A stretch of DNA of 64,000 bases from Salidesulfovibrio onnuriiensis. GTDB taxonomy: Bacteria; Desulfobacterota; Desulfovibrionia; Desulfovibrionales; Desulfovibrionaceae. The stretch lies in contig NZ_CP040751.1 in NCBI RefSeq assembly GCF_008001235.1, positions 541,001-605,000 on the forward strand. Reading direction: 5' to 3'. Shown piece by piece: positions 26,942 through 38,413 of the stretch. Made by a program: the position numbers and the translations under genes. Each line of letters begins with the position of its first letter. Position 1 is the first letter of the stretch. The notes beneath the pieces were generated by a model. The model did no database searches and had not been told where the DNA came from. It worked only from the letters and a program-made list of their open reading frames with translations.

Positions 26942-28249
26942 GTGAAACAACCCTTTCGACAACACCTCAAGCAAAGCTTCTCCGAAGACGAGCTGAAACG
27001 CTGGTACGATCCCCTGGAATTCGTTTTTTCCGAAGAAAGCAGACGCCTCGTGGTGCAGTTTCCGCATGCTTTTTTCGCCAAGTGGTTCGAGGATTCGCTC
27101 CAGAGCGTTTTCGAATCCCAACTGAACATGTTCCTGGGCGACGGCTTCAGCATCAGCTACGAAACCAACGGCAATCATCAGCGCCAGGGAGGAGCTCCGG
27201 TTACGGCCACGGTCACCAAGAAGATAGACTTCCCCTTTGACCGCCAGTTCACCTTCGACACCTTTCTGATCAACAAGAAGAACTACTTTCCCCTGGCCTC
27301 GGCCCGGGAGGTGGCCAAGCAGAGCGGTTCCCTGTTCAATCCGTTCATCATCTGCGGCCCCAACGGTTCGGGCAAGACCCACCTCATGAAGGCGGTCGCC
27401 AACGAGATCAGCAAGCACCACGACTGCTCCAAGATCTTCCTGGGTTCCATGGACGAGGTCAACAACCTTTATTCCGTGAAGTTCAAGGGGGACTCGTTCC
27501 GGGCCCGCAACTACCTGTTCGACTATGACTTCCTGTTCATAGACGACCTGCAGCAGATCCGGGAATATCCCAGTCTGCAGCCGGAAGTGGTCAACATATT
27601 CAACCACTTCTACGACAACAAGAAACAGATGGTCTTCACCTGCCGCGACAAGGTCAGCGCCTACGACTTCCTGGACGCGGACCTGCAGTCCCGCCTGGGG
27701 TGGGGGCTCATCGTCACCCTCAAGGAGCCGGACCTGGAAATCCGGGTGGGGTACATCCAGCAGCAGTGCCGCTACAAGAAGCTGCCCCTGACCAAGGAAC
27801 AGGTGCTTACCCTGGCCCAGCGGTTCTCGGATTTCCGCTATCTGCAGGGCGTGCTCCTCAAGCTCTTCGCCTTCCGGGAACTGGTGCGCAAGGACCTCTC
27901 CCAGAAGGATTTCGAACACATTCTCAGCAACACCGAGGAAAAGACCACCGACGATCTGACGCCAAAGAAGATCATGCAGGTGGTGTGCGAACACTTCAGC
28001 GTCAACTACAAGGATCTCATCGGTTCCAAGCGGCACCAGCAGATCGCCCAGGCGCGGCAGGTGGCCATGTTCCTCTGCCGGGACATGCTCAATGTCTCCT
28101 ACCCGGCCCTGGGACGCACTTTTGGCGGGAAGGACCACAGCACTGTCTTGTATTCGGTGAAAAAAATAGAACAATTACAACTGGATGATAACGATTTGAA
28201 ACAGATGTTGAAAACACTGAAGAAAAAATGTCGCATGTCGGGCGGATAA
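26942..28249 (+). CDS. dnaA: Chromosomal replication initiator DnaA
   Basis: This 435-residue AAA+ initiator binds DnaA boxes and melts the origin. The domain I start FRQHLKQSFSEDELKRWYDPL fits translation from GTG 26942. Walker A is GPNGSGKTHL (residues ~138-147); Walker B is FLFIDDLQQI (~197-206). LQSRLGWGL is the arginine-finger region. Domain IV has LIGSKRHQQIAQARQVAMFL and GGKDHSTVLYSV, the DNA-binding signature. The protein is divergent from E. coli DnaA, with a short domain II. No strong ribosome binding site precedes the GTG, and an upstream GTG at 26858 is also in frame. dnaN follows after 141 bases. Confidence 0.93.
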   Translation: MKQPFRQHLKQSFSEDELKRWYDPLEFVFSEESRRLVVQFPHAFFAKWFEDSLQSVFESQLNMFLGDGFSISYETNGNHQRQGGAPVTATVTKKIDFPFDRQFTFDTFLINKKNYFPLASAREVAKQSGSLFNPFIICGPNGSGKTHLMKAVANEISKHHDCSKIFLGSMDEVNNLYSVKFKGDSFRARNYLFDYDFLFIDDLQQIREYPSLQPEVVNIFNHFYDNKKQMVFTCRDKVSAYDFLDADLQSRLGWGLIVTLKEPDLEIRVGYIQQQCRYKKLPLTKEQVLTLAQRFSDFRYLQGVLLKLFAFRELVRKDLSQKDFEHILSNTEEKTTDDLTPKKIMQVVCEHFSVNYKDLIGSKRHQQIAQARQVAMFLCRDMLNVSYPALGRTFGGKDHSTVLYSVKKIEQLQLDDNDLKQMLKTLKKKCRMSGG

Positions 28250-28390
28250 GGTTCAAAACCCGAAAACGGCACACAACGTTCCAAACATCGGACAATCGGT
28301 GTTCTTAATTTGGCTAGAAATTTCATTGATTTATCGTAGTAAGGAACAAAGCTACAGAGATAATTAATCTTCAATAAGGAGATTCTTTTT

Positions 28391-29560
28391 ATGTTTCTGA
28401 AAGTGAACAGAGACGATATCATCGAAGGTCTGCAGAAGTCCGCCAACATCATTCCCGCGAAAACGGGTGCGGCATTCCTGAGAACCATCTGGCTCCACTG
28501 CGAGAATGGACGCCTGAACATCATGTCCACGGATTCCAACCTGGAATTCATGGGCGCCTACCAGGCCGAGATCACGGATGAGGGTCTGGCCGGTGTCCAG
28601 GGGCGGGCATTCTATGATCTGGTTCGCCAGCTCCGCTCCAATCAGGGGGAACTGGTCATCAAGACCGACGGCGAGAACCAGAACCTGCTGGTGGAACAGA
28701 AGTCCAGGAAGTACAAGTTCCCGGTCAACGATCCCGAGTGGTTCCAGAAGTTCTCCACCTTCCCGGAAAACGGCACCGTGTTCTGGTCCGGCGATTTCCT
28801 GCATGAGATCATCGACAAGATCTCCTTCTGCATTTCCGATGAGGATTCCATGGAGGCCATCGCCTGCCTGTACATGGTTCCCCGCGAGGAAGAGGGCAAC
28901 AAGCGTATCGAGGTCTGCGGCCTGAACGGCCACCAGTTCGCCATGTTCAACTTCGTCAACGACGACATTTTCGAGCTCTTCCCGCAGGAAGGCGTGCTCA
29001 TCCAGAAAAAATACCTGGCCGAGCTCAAGAAGTGGCTCACCGCAGACGAGATCGAACTGGCCATCAGCGACAAGCGCATGTTCTTCCGCACCGGTGACAA
29101 GTCCGAGACCTTCACCCTGCCCATGAGCTACTACCAGTATCCCAACTACCACAACTTCCTGGCCAAGCTGAACGACGACGATGTCTGCAAGCTCCAGGTC
29201 AAGCGCGACGAACTGGTGGAGGCCCTGGGCCGCGTCTCGCTGTTCAACACCGACTCCAACCGCTGCGCCTACTTCAGCTTCGCGCCCACGGAAGTGACCA
29301 TCTATTCCCAGGGCCAGGAGACGGGTACCGCGCGCGAGGCCATTGACGCAACCTACACGGGGGCCCTGGAGAAGATCGCCTTCCCCACCAAGAACCTCAT
29401 CGAGATACTCAACCACTTCAATTCCGAAACGGTCACCTTCACCCTGACCGGCACGGAAGCCCCCTGCGGCATCAGCGGCGAGGACGATCCGGACTACAAC
29501 GTCATTGTCATGCCCATGATGATTCAGGAAGAGACTTACTACACCGAGGAAAGCGCATAA
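28391..29560 (+). CDS. dnaN: DNA polymerase III sliding clamp (beta)
   Basis: This 389-residue clamp has three repeated clamp folds. Visible family stretches are MFLKVNRDDIIEGLQKSANI, RAFYDLVRQLRSNQGEL, NRCAYFSFAPTEV, ATYTGALEKIAFPTKNLIEI and the C-terminal DYNVIVMPMMI. It tethers the replicative polymerase to DNA. AAGGAGA at good spacing precedes the ATG. gyrB starts on the base after its stop codon. The gap from dnaA (28250-28390) is AT-rich and may carry a second promoter or origin sequence; I found no clear DnaA box there. Confidence 0.95.
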   Translation: MFLKVNRDDIIEGLQKSANIIPAKTGAAFLRTIWLHCENGRLNIMSTDSNLEFMGAYQAEITDEGLAGVQGRAFYDLVRQLRSNQGELVIKTDGENQNLLVEQKSRKYKFPVNDPEWFQKFSTFPENGTVFWSGDFLHEIIDKISFCISDEDSMEAIACLYMVPREEEGNKRIEVCGLNGHQFAMFNFVNDDIFELFPQEGVLIQKKYLAELKKWLTADEIELAISDKRMFFRTGDKSETFTLPMSYYQYPNYHNFLAKLNDDDVCKLQVKRDELVEALGRVSLFNTDSNRCAYFSFAPTEVTIYSQGQETGTAREAIDATYTGALEKIAFPTKNLIEILNHFNSETVTFTLTGTEAPCGISGEDDPDYNVIVMPMMIQEETYYTEESA

Positions 29561-31954
<2,394 letters not shown>

Positions 31955-32017
31955 ATCGGAAACGTGAAGGGGGCCTGCGCCCGCATGGGAAAGCCCTCAA
32001 GCCGTGGAGATAATTGA

Positions 32018-34465
32018 ATGACAAATACGATTTCCATCGAAAGTGAACTCAAGAAAAGCTACCTTGAGTACTCGCTGAGCGTCATCATCGGGCGTGCAAT
32101 TCCGGATGTGCGCGACGGGCTCAAGCCCGTTCACCGCCGCATCATGTTCGCCCAGCATGACCTCGGAAACTCCTACAACCGGGCCTACAAGAAGTCCGCG
32201 CGCGTGGTCGGTGACGTCATCGGTAAATACCACCCGCATGGCGACTCGGCCGTGTATGACGCCTTGGTGCGCATGGCCCAGGACTTTTCCATGCGCGATC
32301 CGCTCGTGGACGGGCAGGGGAACTTCGGTTCCATCGACGGCGACGCCGCTGCGGCAATGCGTTACACCGAAGTGCGCATGGCCCGTCTGGCCAGTGAATT
32401 CCTGGCCGACATCGACAAGAACACCGTGGATTTCCGTCCCAACTACGACAACACCCTTCAGGAACCCGTGGTGCTGCCCACCAAGGTTCCCAACCTGCTC
32501 CTGAACGGCACCGCGGGCATCGCGGTGGGTATGGCCACCAACATCCCGCCCCACAACCTGGGCGAACTCATCGGCGGCACCATCCACCTGCTGGACAACC
32601 CCGGCTGTACCATTGCCGACCTCATGGGCTTCATCAAGGGTCCGGACTTCCCCACCGGCGCCACCATCTTCGGCGGCCAGGGGCTCGTGGACGCCTATAC
32701 CTCGGGCCGAGGCTCCATCAAGATCCGCGGGGTCATGGAGGTTGAAGAGAAAAAGGGCAACCGCCAGTCCATCGTGGTCAGGGAAATCCCCTACGCGGTG
32801 AACAAGTCCACCCTGGTGGAAAAGATCGCCCAGCTGGTCAACGACAAGAGGATCGAGGGCATCACCGACCTGCGCGACGAATCCGACCGCAACGGCATCC
32901 GCATCGTCATGGACCTCAAGCGCGGTTCCATTCCCGATATCATCATCAACCAGCTCTACAAGTTCACGCCGCTGGAAACCAGCTTCGGCATCAACATGAT
33001 GGCCGTGGTCAAGAACCGGCCCATGCTGCTGAACATCAAGGAAGTGCTCAGCTACTTCCTGGACCACCGCCGGGAAGTGATCATCCGCCGCACTAAGTTC
33101 GACCTGGACAAGGCCGAAAAGCGGGTGCACATCCTCGAAGGCCTGCGCATTGCCGTGGACAATATCGACGAGGTGGTCAAGATCATCCGCGCCTCGGCTT
33201 CCGCCGTGGAGGCCAAGGCCAACCTCATGGAGCGTTTCGAGCTTTCCGAAATCCAGGCCCAGGCTATCCTGGACATGCGCCTGCAGCGCCTCACCGGCCT
33301 GGAACGCGAAAAGCTCATGGAAGAGTATGCCGAGCTCCTGAAGCGCATCGAATACTTCAAGTCCATTCTGGAAAACGAGGACGTGCTCAAGGGCGTCATC
33401 CGCGACGAACTCATGGAGGTCGACAAGACCTACACCACCCCGCGCAAGAGCGAGCTGCTGCGTCATGATCTGGACAGCATCGACATCGAAGACCTTATCG
33501 CCGACGACGAGGCGGTCATCACCCTGTCGCGCCGGGGCTACATCAAGCGCACTCCGCTGACCAACTACCAGGCCCAGCGCAGGGGCGGTAAGGGCATTTC
33601 CGGCGTCCAGACCAGCGACGGCGACTTCATCCAGAACTTCATGCTGACCACCAACCACAAGTGGCTGCTGCTGTTCACCAACTTCGGAAAGATGTTCAAG
33701 ATCAAGGCGCACCAGGTGCCCGAAGGCAGCCGTTACGCCAAGGGCGCGCATATCGCCAACCTGCTGCCCCTGGACAAGGACGAGCACATCGCAACGGCCA
33801 TGAGCCTGCAGGACATGTCCTCGGAACGTTTCTTCCTGTTCGTGACCAAGCGCGGCATGATCAAGCGTTCGCCCATGGATCTCTACCAGAACTGCCGGAC
33901 CACGGGCCTCAAGGCCGTGAACCTCAAGGAAGGCGACGAGCTCATGGGCGTTCAGGAAGTGAACCCGGATGCGGATTGCATCCTGGCCACCCGCAACGGC
34001 ACGGCCATCCGCTTCAATATCCGCGACGCACGGCCCATGGGCCGCGTGACCGCCGGGGTCAAGGGTATCTCGCTTCGCGGCGACGACGAGGTCGTTTCCG
34101 CTGTGACCACCAGCGACGGGGAACGCTTCGAGCTGCTCACGGTCTCCGAAGGCGGCTTCGGCAAGCGCACCCACATCGAGCAGTACCGGATCCAGTCCCG
34201 TGGCGGTAAGGGCATCCTGAACATGCGCCTCACGGACAAGACCGGCTCGGTCATCGGCGCGTGCCTGGTTAATGACACGGACGACATCATCCTGCTGACC
34301 TCGGGCAACAAGATCATCCGCATGAAGGTGGAAGAGATCAGCCTGACGCGCGGCCGCGCCACCCAGGGCGTGCGCCTGGTGCGCATGGACGAGGATGTGA
34401 ATGTGGCCGGTTTCGACCTGGTAATGGATCCCACCGAGACCGAGGAAGAGGACACCGAGGATTAA
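32018..34465 (+). CDS. gyrA: DNA gyrase subunit A
   Basis: This 815-residue subunit cuts and rejoins [20 protein letters not shown] and the active-site Tyr in [10 protein letters not shown] are present. [17 protein letters not shown] shows Ser and Asp at the quinolone-sensitive positions, that is, the wild-type pattern. The GyrA box QRRGGKG appears in the C-terminal beta-pinwheel. GGAG precedes the ATG. The stop overlaps the next ATG (TAATG), so the TPR lipoprotein is coupled to it. The acidic tail (ETEEEDTED) is common in gyrases. Confidence 0.97.
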   Translation: MTNTISIESELKKSYLEYSLSVIIGRAIPDVRDGLKPVHRRIMFAQHDLGNSYNRAYKKSARVVGDVIGKYHPHGDSAVYDALVRMAQDFSMRDPLVDGQGNFGSIDGDAAAAMRYTEVRMARLASEFLADIDKNTVDFRPNYDNTLQEPVVLPTKVPNLLLNGTAGIAVGMATNIPPHNLGELIGGTIHLLDNPGCTIADLMGFIKGPDFPTGATIFGGQGLVDAYTSGRGSIKIRGVMEVEEKKGNRQSIVVREIPYAVNKSTLVEKIAQLVNDKRIEGITDLRDESDRNGIRIVMDLKRGSIPDIIINQLYKFTPLETSFGINMMAVVKNRPMLLNIKEVLSYFLDHRREVIIRRTKFDLDKAEKRVHILEGLRIAVDNIDEVVKIIRASASAVEAKANLMERFELSEIQAQAILDMRLQRLTGLEREKLMEEYAELLKRIEYFKSILENEDVLKGVIRDELMEVDKTYTTPRKSELLRHDLDSIDIEDLIADDEAVITLSRRGYIKRTPLTNYQAQRRGGKGISGVQTSDGDFIQNFMLTTNHKWLLLFTNFGKMFKIKAHQVPEGSRYAKGAHIANLLPLDKDEHIATAMSLQDMSSERFFLFVTKRGMIKRSPMDLYQNCRTTGLKAVNLKEGDELMGVQEVNPDADCILATRNGTAIRFNIRDARPMGRVTAGVKGISLRGDDEVVSAVTTSDGERFELLTVSEGGFGKRTHIEQYRIQSRGGKGILNMRLTDKTGSVIGACLVNDTDDIILLTSGNKIIRMKVEEISLTRGRATQGVRLVRMDEDVNVAGFDLVMDPTETEEEDTED

Positions 34466-35256
34466 TGAACCGCTTCACCATTGCGCTGCTGGCCGCGCTG
34501 CTTTTGTGCTGCGCGGCCTGCGGCAGTGAAACCGAGGACTCGGTCAACCTTTCGGCGGCCCGGGATTCCTATTCCAAGGGATTCTATCTGGAAGCCGAGA
34601 CCGGGTATGAGCGGTATCTGCAACTCAATCCCCAGGGCGAGTTCCGCAAGGAGGCCTGGGAGCGGCTGCTGGAGATATCCCTGAACATCAAGGGTGATCT
34701 GGAGCGCTCCGTGGCTCTGCTGGACGCCATGGCCCTGGAGCTGGGAGACGACAAGGCCGAGGCCTGGAGGGTTTTGTACCGGCTGGGCGACATCTACGAC
34801 CAGATGGGCAAGCGCCAGAAGTCCATCGAGGCCTTTGAGAAGTGTCTGATCCTGGCCATCGACATGCCCGCGGAAACCGTCAAGACCCAGCTGCGCATGG
34901 CCCGTGTCTACCGCAGCCTGGGCAACTACGACCTGGTGATGGATACCTTGCAGAACTGTTCCAGGAATGCGGAAAACGATGCGGCCCGCGCCCAGTGTCT
35001 TTACGAACTGGCCCAGAGCTGCAGCCTGATCAACAACTGGAACATGGTCAAAAAATCCATCGAGGAGTTGCTGACCCTGAACGGGGTTGATCCGGAGACG
35101 CGGGCCATGGCCACCTTTCTGCTGGCCGAGGCCTACGAGGACGAGCACCGGTACGCGGAAGCCGTATCCTTGCTCAAATCCATTCTGGACACGTATCCCA
35201 ACCCCATGGTCGTGGAAGCGCGCTTAAAGGCCCTGGCGGCCATAAAGCCGCAATAA
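34465..35256 (+). CDS. TPR-repeat lipoprotein
   Basis: This 263-residue protein begins with a signal peptide and a likely lipobox ending in CAAC (residues ~16-19), with Gly after the Cys. After it, TPR-like helical repeats run through the protein (AEAWRVLYRLGDIYDQMGK, AQCLYELAQSCSLINN, AMATFLLAEAYEDEHRYAEA). It is probably an envelope scaffold of the BamD/tol type. It is coupled to gyrA by TAATG, which is unusual for an envelope protein but may only reflect operon extension. A strong terminator follows 30 bases after the stop. I cannot assign a partner. Confidence 0.75.
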   Translation: MNRFTIALLAALLLCCAACGSETEDSVNLSAARDSYSKGFYLEAETGYERYLQLNPQGEFRKEAWERLLEISLNIKGDLERSVALLDAMALELGDDKAEAWRVLYRLGDIYDQMGKRQKSIEAFEKCLILAIDMPAETVKTQLRMARVYRSLGNYDLVMDTLQNCSRNAENDAARAQCLYELAQSCSLINNWNMVKKSIEELLTLNGVDPETRAMATFLLAEAYEDEHRYAEAVSLLKSILDTYPNPMVVEARLKALAAIKPQ

Positions 35257-35451
35257 TACGGCCATCTCCACAGGCGAAAGAACCATAGGCCGCTCCGGGA
35301 CGATGATCTCGGAGCGGCTTTTTCTTTGGGATGCAATTGCCGTCCGAGCCGGGGCAACCTGATTTTCCGGACCGGTCAGGGTGGTGATGATCCAGGATTT
35401 TGCGGCCAGGAGCAGGCCTATGAGCACGGCCGTGGCCAGGGTTCGGTACAT
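35224..35451 (-). CDS. Small single-membrane-span protein (uncertain)
   Basis: This 75-residue frame starts at an ATG that overlaps the XRE regulator stop (TAATG). This coupling and a hydrophobic run near the N-terminus (LATAVLIGLLLAAKSW) support it. Against it, the last 33 bases overlap the TPR gene running the other way, and the + strand terminator at 35288-35328 lies inside it. If real, it is a third, small member of the XRE/DUF2975 set; I recognise no family. Confidence 0.4.
   Translation of the reverse strand: MYRTLATAVLIGLLLAAKSWIITTLTGPENQVAPARTAIASQRKSRSEIIVPERPMVLSPVEMAVLLRLYGRQGL
35288..35328 (+). terminator. Intrinsic terminator after the gyrA/TPR transcript
   Basis: A 9-bp stem, GCCGCTCCG / CGGAGCGGC, with a 12-base loop is followed by TTTTTCTTT. 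It lies about 30 bases after the TPR-lipoprotein stop. Confidence 0.8.
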
Positions 35452-35666
35452 TATTCGCCGTCCTCTGGCCGGTATTCCAGGATATCGCCGGGCTGACACT
35501 GGAGAAAGTCGCAGATGGCCTCCAGGGTGGAGAAGCGGATGGCCTTGGCCTTGCCCGTCTTGAGGATGGACAGGTTCTGGGGCGTGATGCCCACGGCCTC
35601 GGCCAGGGTCTTGGAGTTCACCTTTCGCTTGGCCAGGATCACGTCGAGATTGATGATGATCGCCAT
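35451..35666 (-). CDS. XRE-family HTH regulator (Cro/C1 type)
   Basis: This 71-residue small helix-turn-helix protein starts MAIIINLDVILAKRKVNSK and has the DNA-recognition region LAEAVGITPQNLSILKTG. It resembles regulators paired with DUF2975 membrane proteins. It begins two bases after the DUF2975 gene's stop and ends in a TAATG overlap with the small frame at 35224. The pair probably acts as a self-contained membrane-sensor and repressor unit. The promoter upstream of DUF2975 is the likely operator site; no obvious inverted repeat is required by the data. Confidence 0.85.
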   Translation of the reverse strand: MAIIINLDVILAKRKVNSKTLAEAVGITPQNLSILKTGKAKAIRFSTLEAICDFLQCQPGDILEYRPEDGE

Positions 35667-35668
35667 GC

Positions 35669-36214
35669 CTAGACCGTAAATGCCTGTTCTTCTTTCATCT
35701 TACGGCCTTCGTCCATGATCCGGGAGATGACCAGCAGCATGATGCCCACAACCACCATGGAGATGTCGGTGTCGTCGATGCCCATATGGAGCAGGCGGTC
35801 GCCTTCCGGGTTGGTGACGGTGATGATGAAGCTGATCAGGGTGCCTGCCGGGATGGCCAGCAGATTCGAGGCGATGAGCCCCCATGCGACTCCCCGGAAA
35901 CATTTCACGTTCTCGTGCTCGAAGATGATGCCCTGGGAATACAGGGAAAAGAGTTTTTTCAGCGAATGGTAGATGTACATGAGTGCGGCGCCGGGAATCA
36001 TGTAGGCAATGAAACTGCACAACCGCTGCCACATTTCAGGATCGGCAAGATCACCCATTCCCGGAGTCGATTCGGTGTCGTAGTCCAGAATGAGCTCGCC
36101 GGTATTTGTCACATCGCAGTCCAGCCAGAAGATGAACATGGCTATGGGGTAGAGGTAGAACAGGACCTTGAAAAGCAGGGCAAAGTATTTGCTCGGTTTG
36201 GTTATTTTATCCAT
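35669..36214 (-). CDS. DUF2975 integral membrane protein
   Basis: This 181-residue protein has four likely membrane segments, near residues 12-30, 66-86, 107-132 and 148-165, and a polar loop after the first. This is the DUF2975 shape, and such genes commonly sit next to a small XRE regulator, as here. Its role is unknown. A sigma70-type promoter lies 33 bases upstream of its ATG. The GAG of GGAGATACTC ahead of the ATG may be the ribosome binding site. Confidence 0.75.
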   Translation of the reverse strand: MDKITKPSKYFALLFKVLFYLYPIAMFIFWLDCDVTNTGELILDYDTESTPGMGDLADPEMWQRLCSFIAYMIPGAALMYIYHSLKKLFSLYSQGIIFEHENVKCFRGVAWGLIASNLLAIPAGTLISFIITVTNPEGDRLLHMGIDDTDISMVVVGIMLLVISRIMDEGRKMKEEQAFTV

Positions 36215-36246
36215 GAGTATCTCCTATGGTGTCGTTGATGACATCG

Positions 36247-36275
36247 TTTAAAAATTAAAAATTATTGTTTGTCAA
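36247..36275 (-). promoter_or_regulatory. Promoter for the DUF2975/XRE pair
   Basis: On the - strand TTGACA (36275-36270) is followed after 17 bases by TTTAAA (36252-36247). The spacer and surroundings are strongly AT-rich. It ends about 33 bases upstream of the DUF2975 start. Confidence 0.6.
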
Positions 36276-36409
36276 TAAGAAATCATTCTTTTTCAAAACA
36301 AGCACACCCGTGAAAGGGGCGCACGGCGGATTATATTTCCGGGCACGTAGTTTTCCATGACCATGGGAATGGGATACAAGGGGAGTGAACCGATTTTTCC
36401 GGAGGCGCC

Positions 36410-38362
36410 ATGCAGGTTTCGCGTTGTTGTTCACGGATGGTGTGCGGGCTGTTGCTGGTTCTCTTGTGGGCGGCCATGGCCTTGCAGGCATGGGGCGGCG
36501 AAACCCGGCGGGTACTGTTTGTCAGCTCCTATTCCATGCGTCTTTCCTGGGGCGCCTCGGTGGCCGAGGCCGTGCGCGATACCCTTTTCGAGTACGACCC
36601 ATCCGTGGAACTGACCATGGAGTTCATGGATACCAAGCGGTATCATTCTGATTTTTACTATAATAATCTGAAATCATTTTATAAATATAAGTACGGAAAC
36701 ACCAGGTTCGACGTGGTCATCACTGCGGACGACAATGCTGCCCGGTTCATCGCCGAATTGCGGCCCGAGGTGTTTCCGGGCACCCCCATGGTCTTTTGCG
36801 GCGTCAACGACATGGATTTTGCCAAAAAGCACGACATGACGGGCATGACCGGCGTGTTCGAAGAGGTGGATACGCTTGAAACCATCAAGGTGGCCCTGGA
36901 TATCATGCCCGAGACGAAGATGGTGTATGTGGTCAGTGACCAGACTACCACCGGGGAAGCCATTGTCCAGCAGGTGGAGCAGGCCTGGGAGGCCAATTCC
37001 TTCAAGTCGCGGTACACCTTGATACAGCCCGACACCATGGAGGCCCTGCAGGCCGAGCTGGCCAGGCTGCCGGAAGATTCGATCGTGCTGCTCCTGCCCT
37101 ACGTGGTGGACAGCAACGGAAAGACATTCACCTTTCACCAGGCCGTGGACCTCATTGCCCCGGCATCGCCTCGGCCCATTTTCAGCTTCTGGGATTTCTA
37201 CCTGAACAGGGGAATAGTGGGCGGCAAGCTCATCTCCGGCGCCACCCAGGGCGGGTATGCCGCGCGCATGGCCATCCGCATCCTGGAGGGAGCGCCCGTA
37301 TCCTCGGTGCCCATCGTCTACAAGAGCCCCAACCGGTTCATGTTCGACTATCGCCAGCTGAAGCGTTTCGGCATTTCCATGGATGCGCTTCCTCCTGGAA
37401 GCATTGTCACCCATATGCCGGACAATATCTGGGCCAGGTACTGGAAGGCCATTCTGGTTGTTTCCGCCGTCATTCTGGCGCTTTTGGCCATCATTGTGGT
37501 GCTTTCCTTCAATATCGCGGCCCGGCACAGGGCCGAGAAGAAACTGGCCGCCCTCAACGCCAACCTGGAAAAATTGGTCAAGAAGCGCACCGAGGAGTTG
37601 GTGCGGACAAATATCAAGCTGCAGCGCTCGGACAACGTCAAGACATCGCTCATGAACACGGTCACTCATGATTTGCGCACCCCCCTGACTTCCATCATCG
37701 GGTTTGCGACCATGATCCGCAGGGATATCGACAAGTATTTCGGGAATACCGCCACCGATGAAAAGAGCGCCAGGAAGCTTTCCCGCATCCGTTCCAACCT
37801 GGAGGTCATCGGCGAGGAAGGAGAACGGATGACCAGGCTCATCAGCGATTTCCTGGATATTTCCAAACTGGAGGCGGGTAAGGCCGCCTGGAACGTCGTG
37901 GAAATTGATGCGGTGAAGCTCTGTACGGATGCGGCCAAGGCGGTCATCGGGGATTTCGATGCCCGCGAAGGGGTGACCCTGGAAACGGACATTGCCGGAA
38001 AGCTGCCCAGAATCATGGTGGATTACGACCGCATGCGCCAGGTGCTTTCCAACCTGCTCAGCAATGCGGCCAAGTTCACGGAAAAGGGGTATGTCCGGCT
38101 TTCCGCCGGGCTGGACGAACAGGGCCTGATTCTGGTGTCCGTGGCCGACAGCGGTGTGGGTATCCCCGAGGACAAGCTGGACGAGATTTTCGAGTCCTTT
38201 TACCAGGTGGAATCCGGCGACAAGGCCAGAAAGGTCCTGGGAACGGGCATCGGCCTGTCCATCTGCCGGGACATCGTGGAGCATTTCGGCGGCCGCATCT
38301 GGGCCGCGCCCAACCCCGGAGGCGGCACGGTCGTCTCCTTTACCCTGCCGCCCTGCAAATAA
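36410..38362 (+). CDS. Orphan sensor histidine kinase with ABC substrate-binding-like sensor
   Basis: This protein has 650 residues. A signal peptide (first ~30) leads to a periplasmic region like ABC_sub_bind domains (RRVLFVSSYSMRLSWG, FDVVITADDNAARFI, VVSDQTTTGEAIVQQVEQ). A membrane span lies near residues 346-370, followed by a coiled coil and a kinase core: H-box THDLRTPLTS, N-box NLLSNAAK, G1 DSGVGIPE, G2 GTGIGLSI. It should autophosphorylate on the H-box His in response to a periplasmic ligand. No response regulator is adjacent. A cytoplasmic regulator elsewhere must be its partner. The ligand is unknown. Confidence 0.88.
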   Translation: MQVSRCCSRMVCGLLLVLLWAAMALQAWGGETRRVLFVSSYSMRLSWGASVAEAVRDTLFEYDPSVELTMEFMDTKRYHSDFYYNNLKSFYKYKYGNTRFDVVITADDNAARFIAELRPEVFPGTPMVFCGVNDMDFAKKHDMTGMTGVFEEVDTLETIKVALDIMPETKMVYVVSDQTTTGEAIVQQVEQAWEANSFKSRYTLIQPDTMEALQAELARLPEDSIVLLLPYVVDSNGKTFTFHQAVDLIAPASPRPIFSFWDFYLNRGIVGGKLISGATQGGYAARMAIRILEGAPVSSVPIVYKSPNRFMFDYRQLKRFGISMDALPPGSIVTHMPDNIWARYWKAILVVSAVILALLAIIVVLSFNIAARHRAEKKLAALNANLEKLVKKRTEELVRTNIKLQRSDNVKTSLMNTVTHDLRTPLTSIIGFATMIRRDIDKYFGNTATDEKSARKLSRIRSNLEVIGEEGERMTRLISDFLDISKLEAGKAAWNVVEIDAVKLCTDAAKAVIGDFDAREGVTLETDIAGKLPRIMVDYDRMRQVLSNLLSNAAKFTEKGYVRLSAGLDEQGLILVSVADSGVGIPEDKLDEIFESFYQVESGDKARKVLGTGIGLSICRDIVEHFGGRIWAAPNPGGGTVVSFTLPPCK

Positions 38363-38367
38363 AAGGA

Positions 38368-38397
38368 AAGGCCCCGGAATCGGGGCCTTCTTGTTGT
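38368..38397. terminator. Bidirectional terminator between the kinase gene and glnA
   Basis: The stem AAGGCCCCG / CGGGGCCTT with loop GAAT is followed on the + side by CTTGTTGT and on the - side by a T-rich TCCTTTTATTT. It serves the convergent kinase (+) and glnA (-). Confidence 0.8.
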
Positions 38398-38413
38398 CGC
38401 GGCTGTCGATCGG

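Noticed and set aside
31997-34174. 725-codon open frame antisense to gyrA
   Set aside because: Shadow of gyrA; no motif, biased composition, and gyrA is fully conserved in the other direction.
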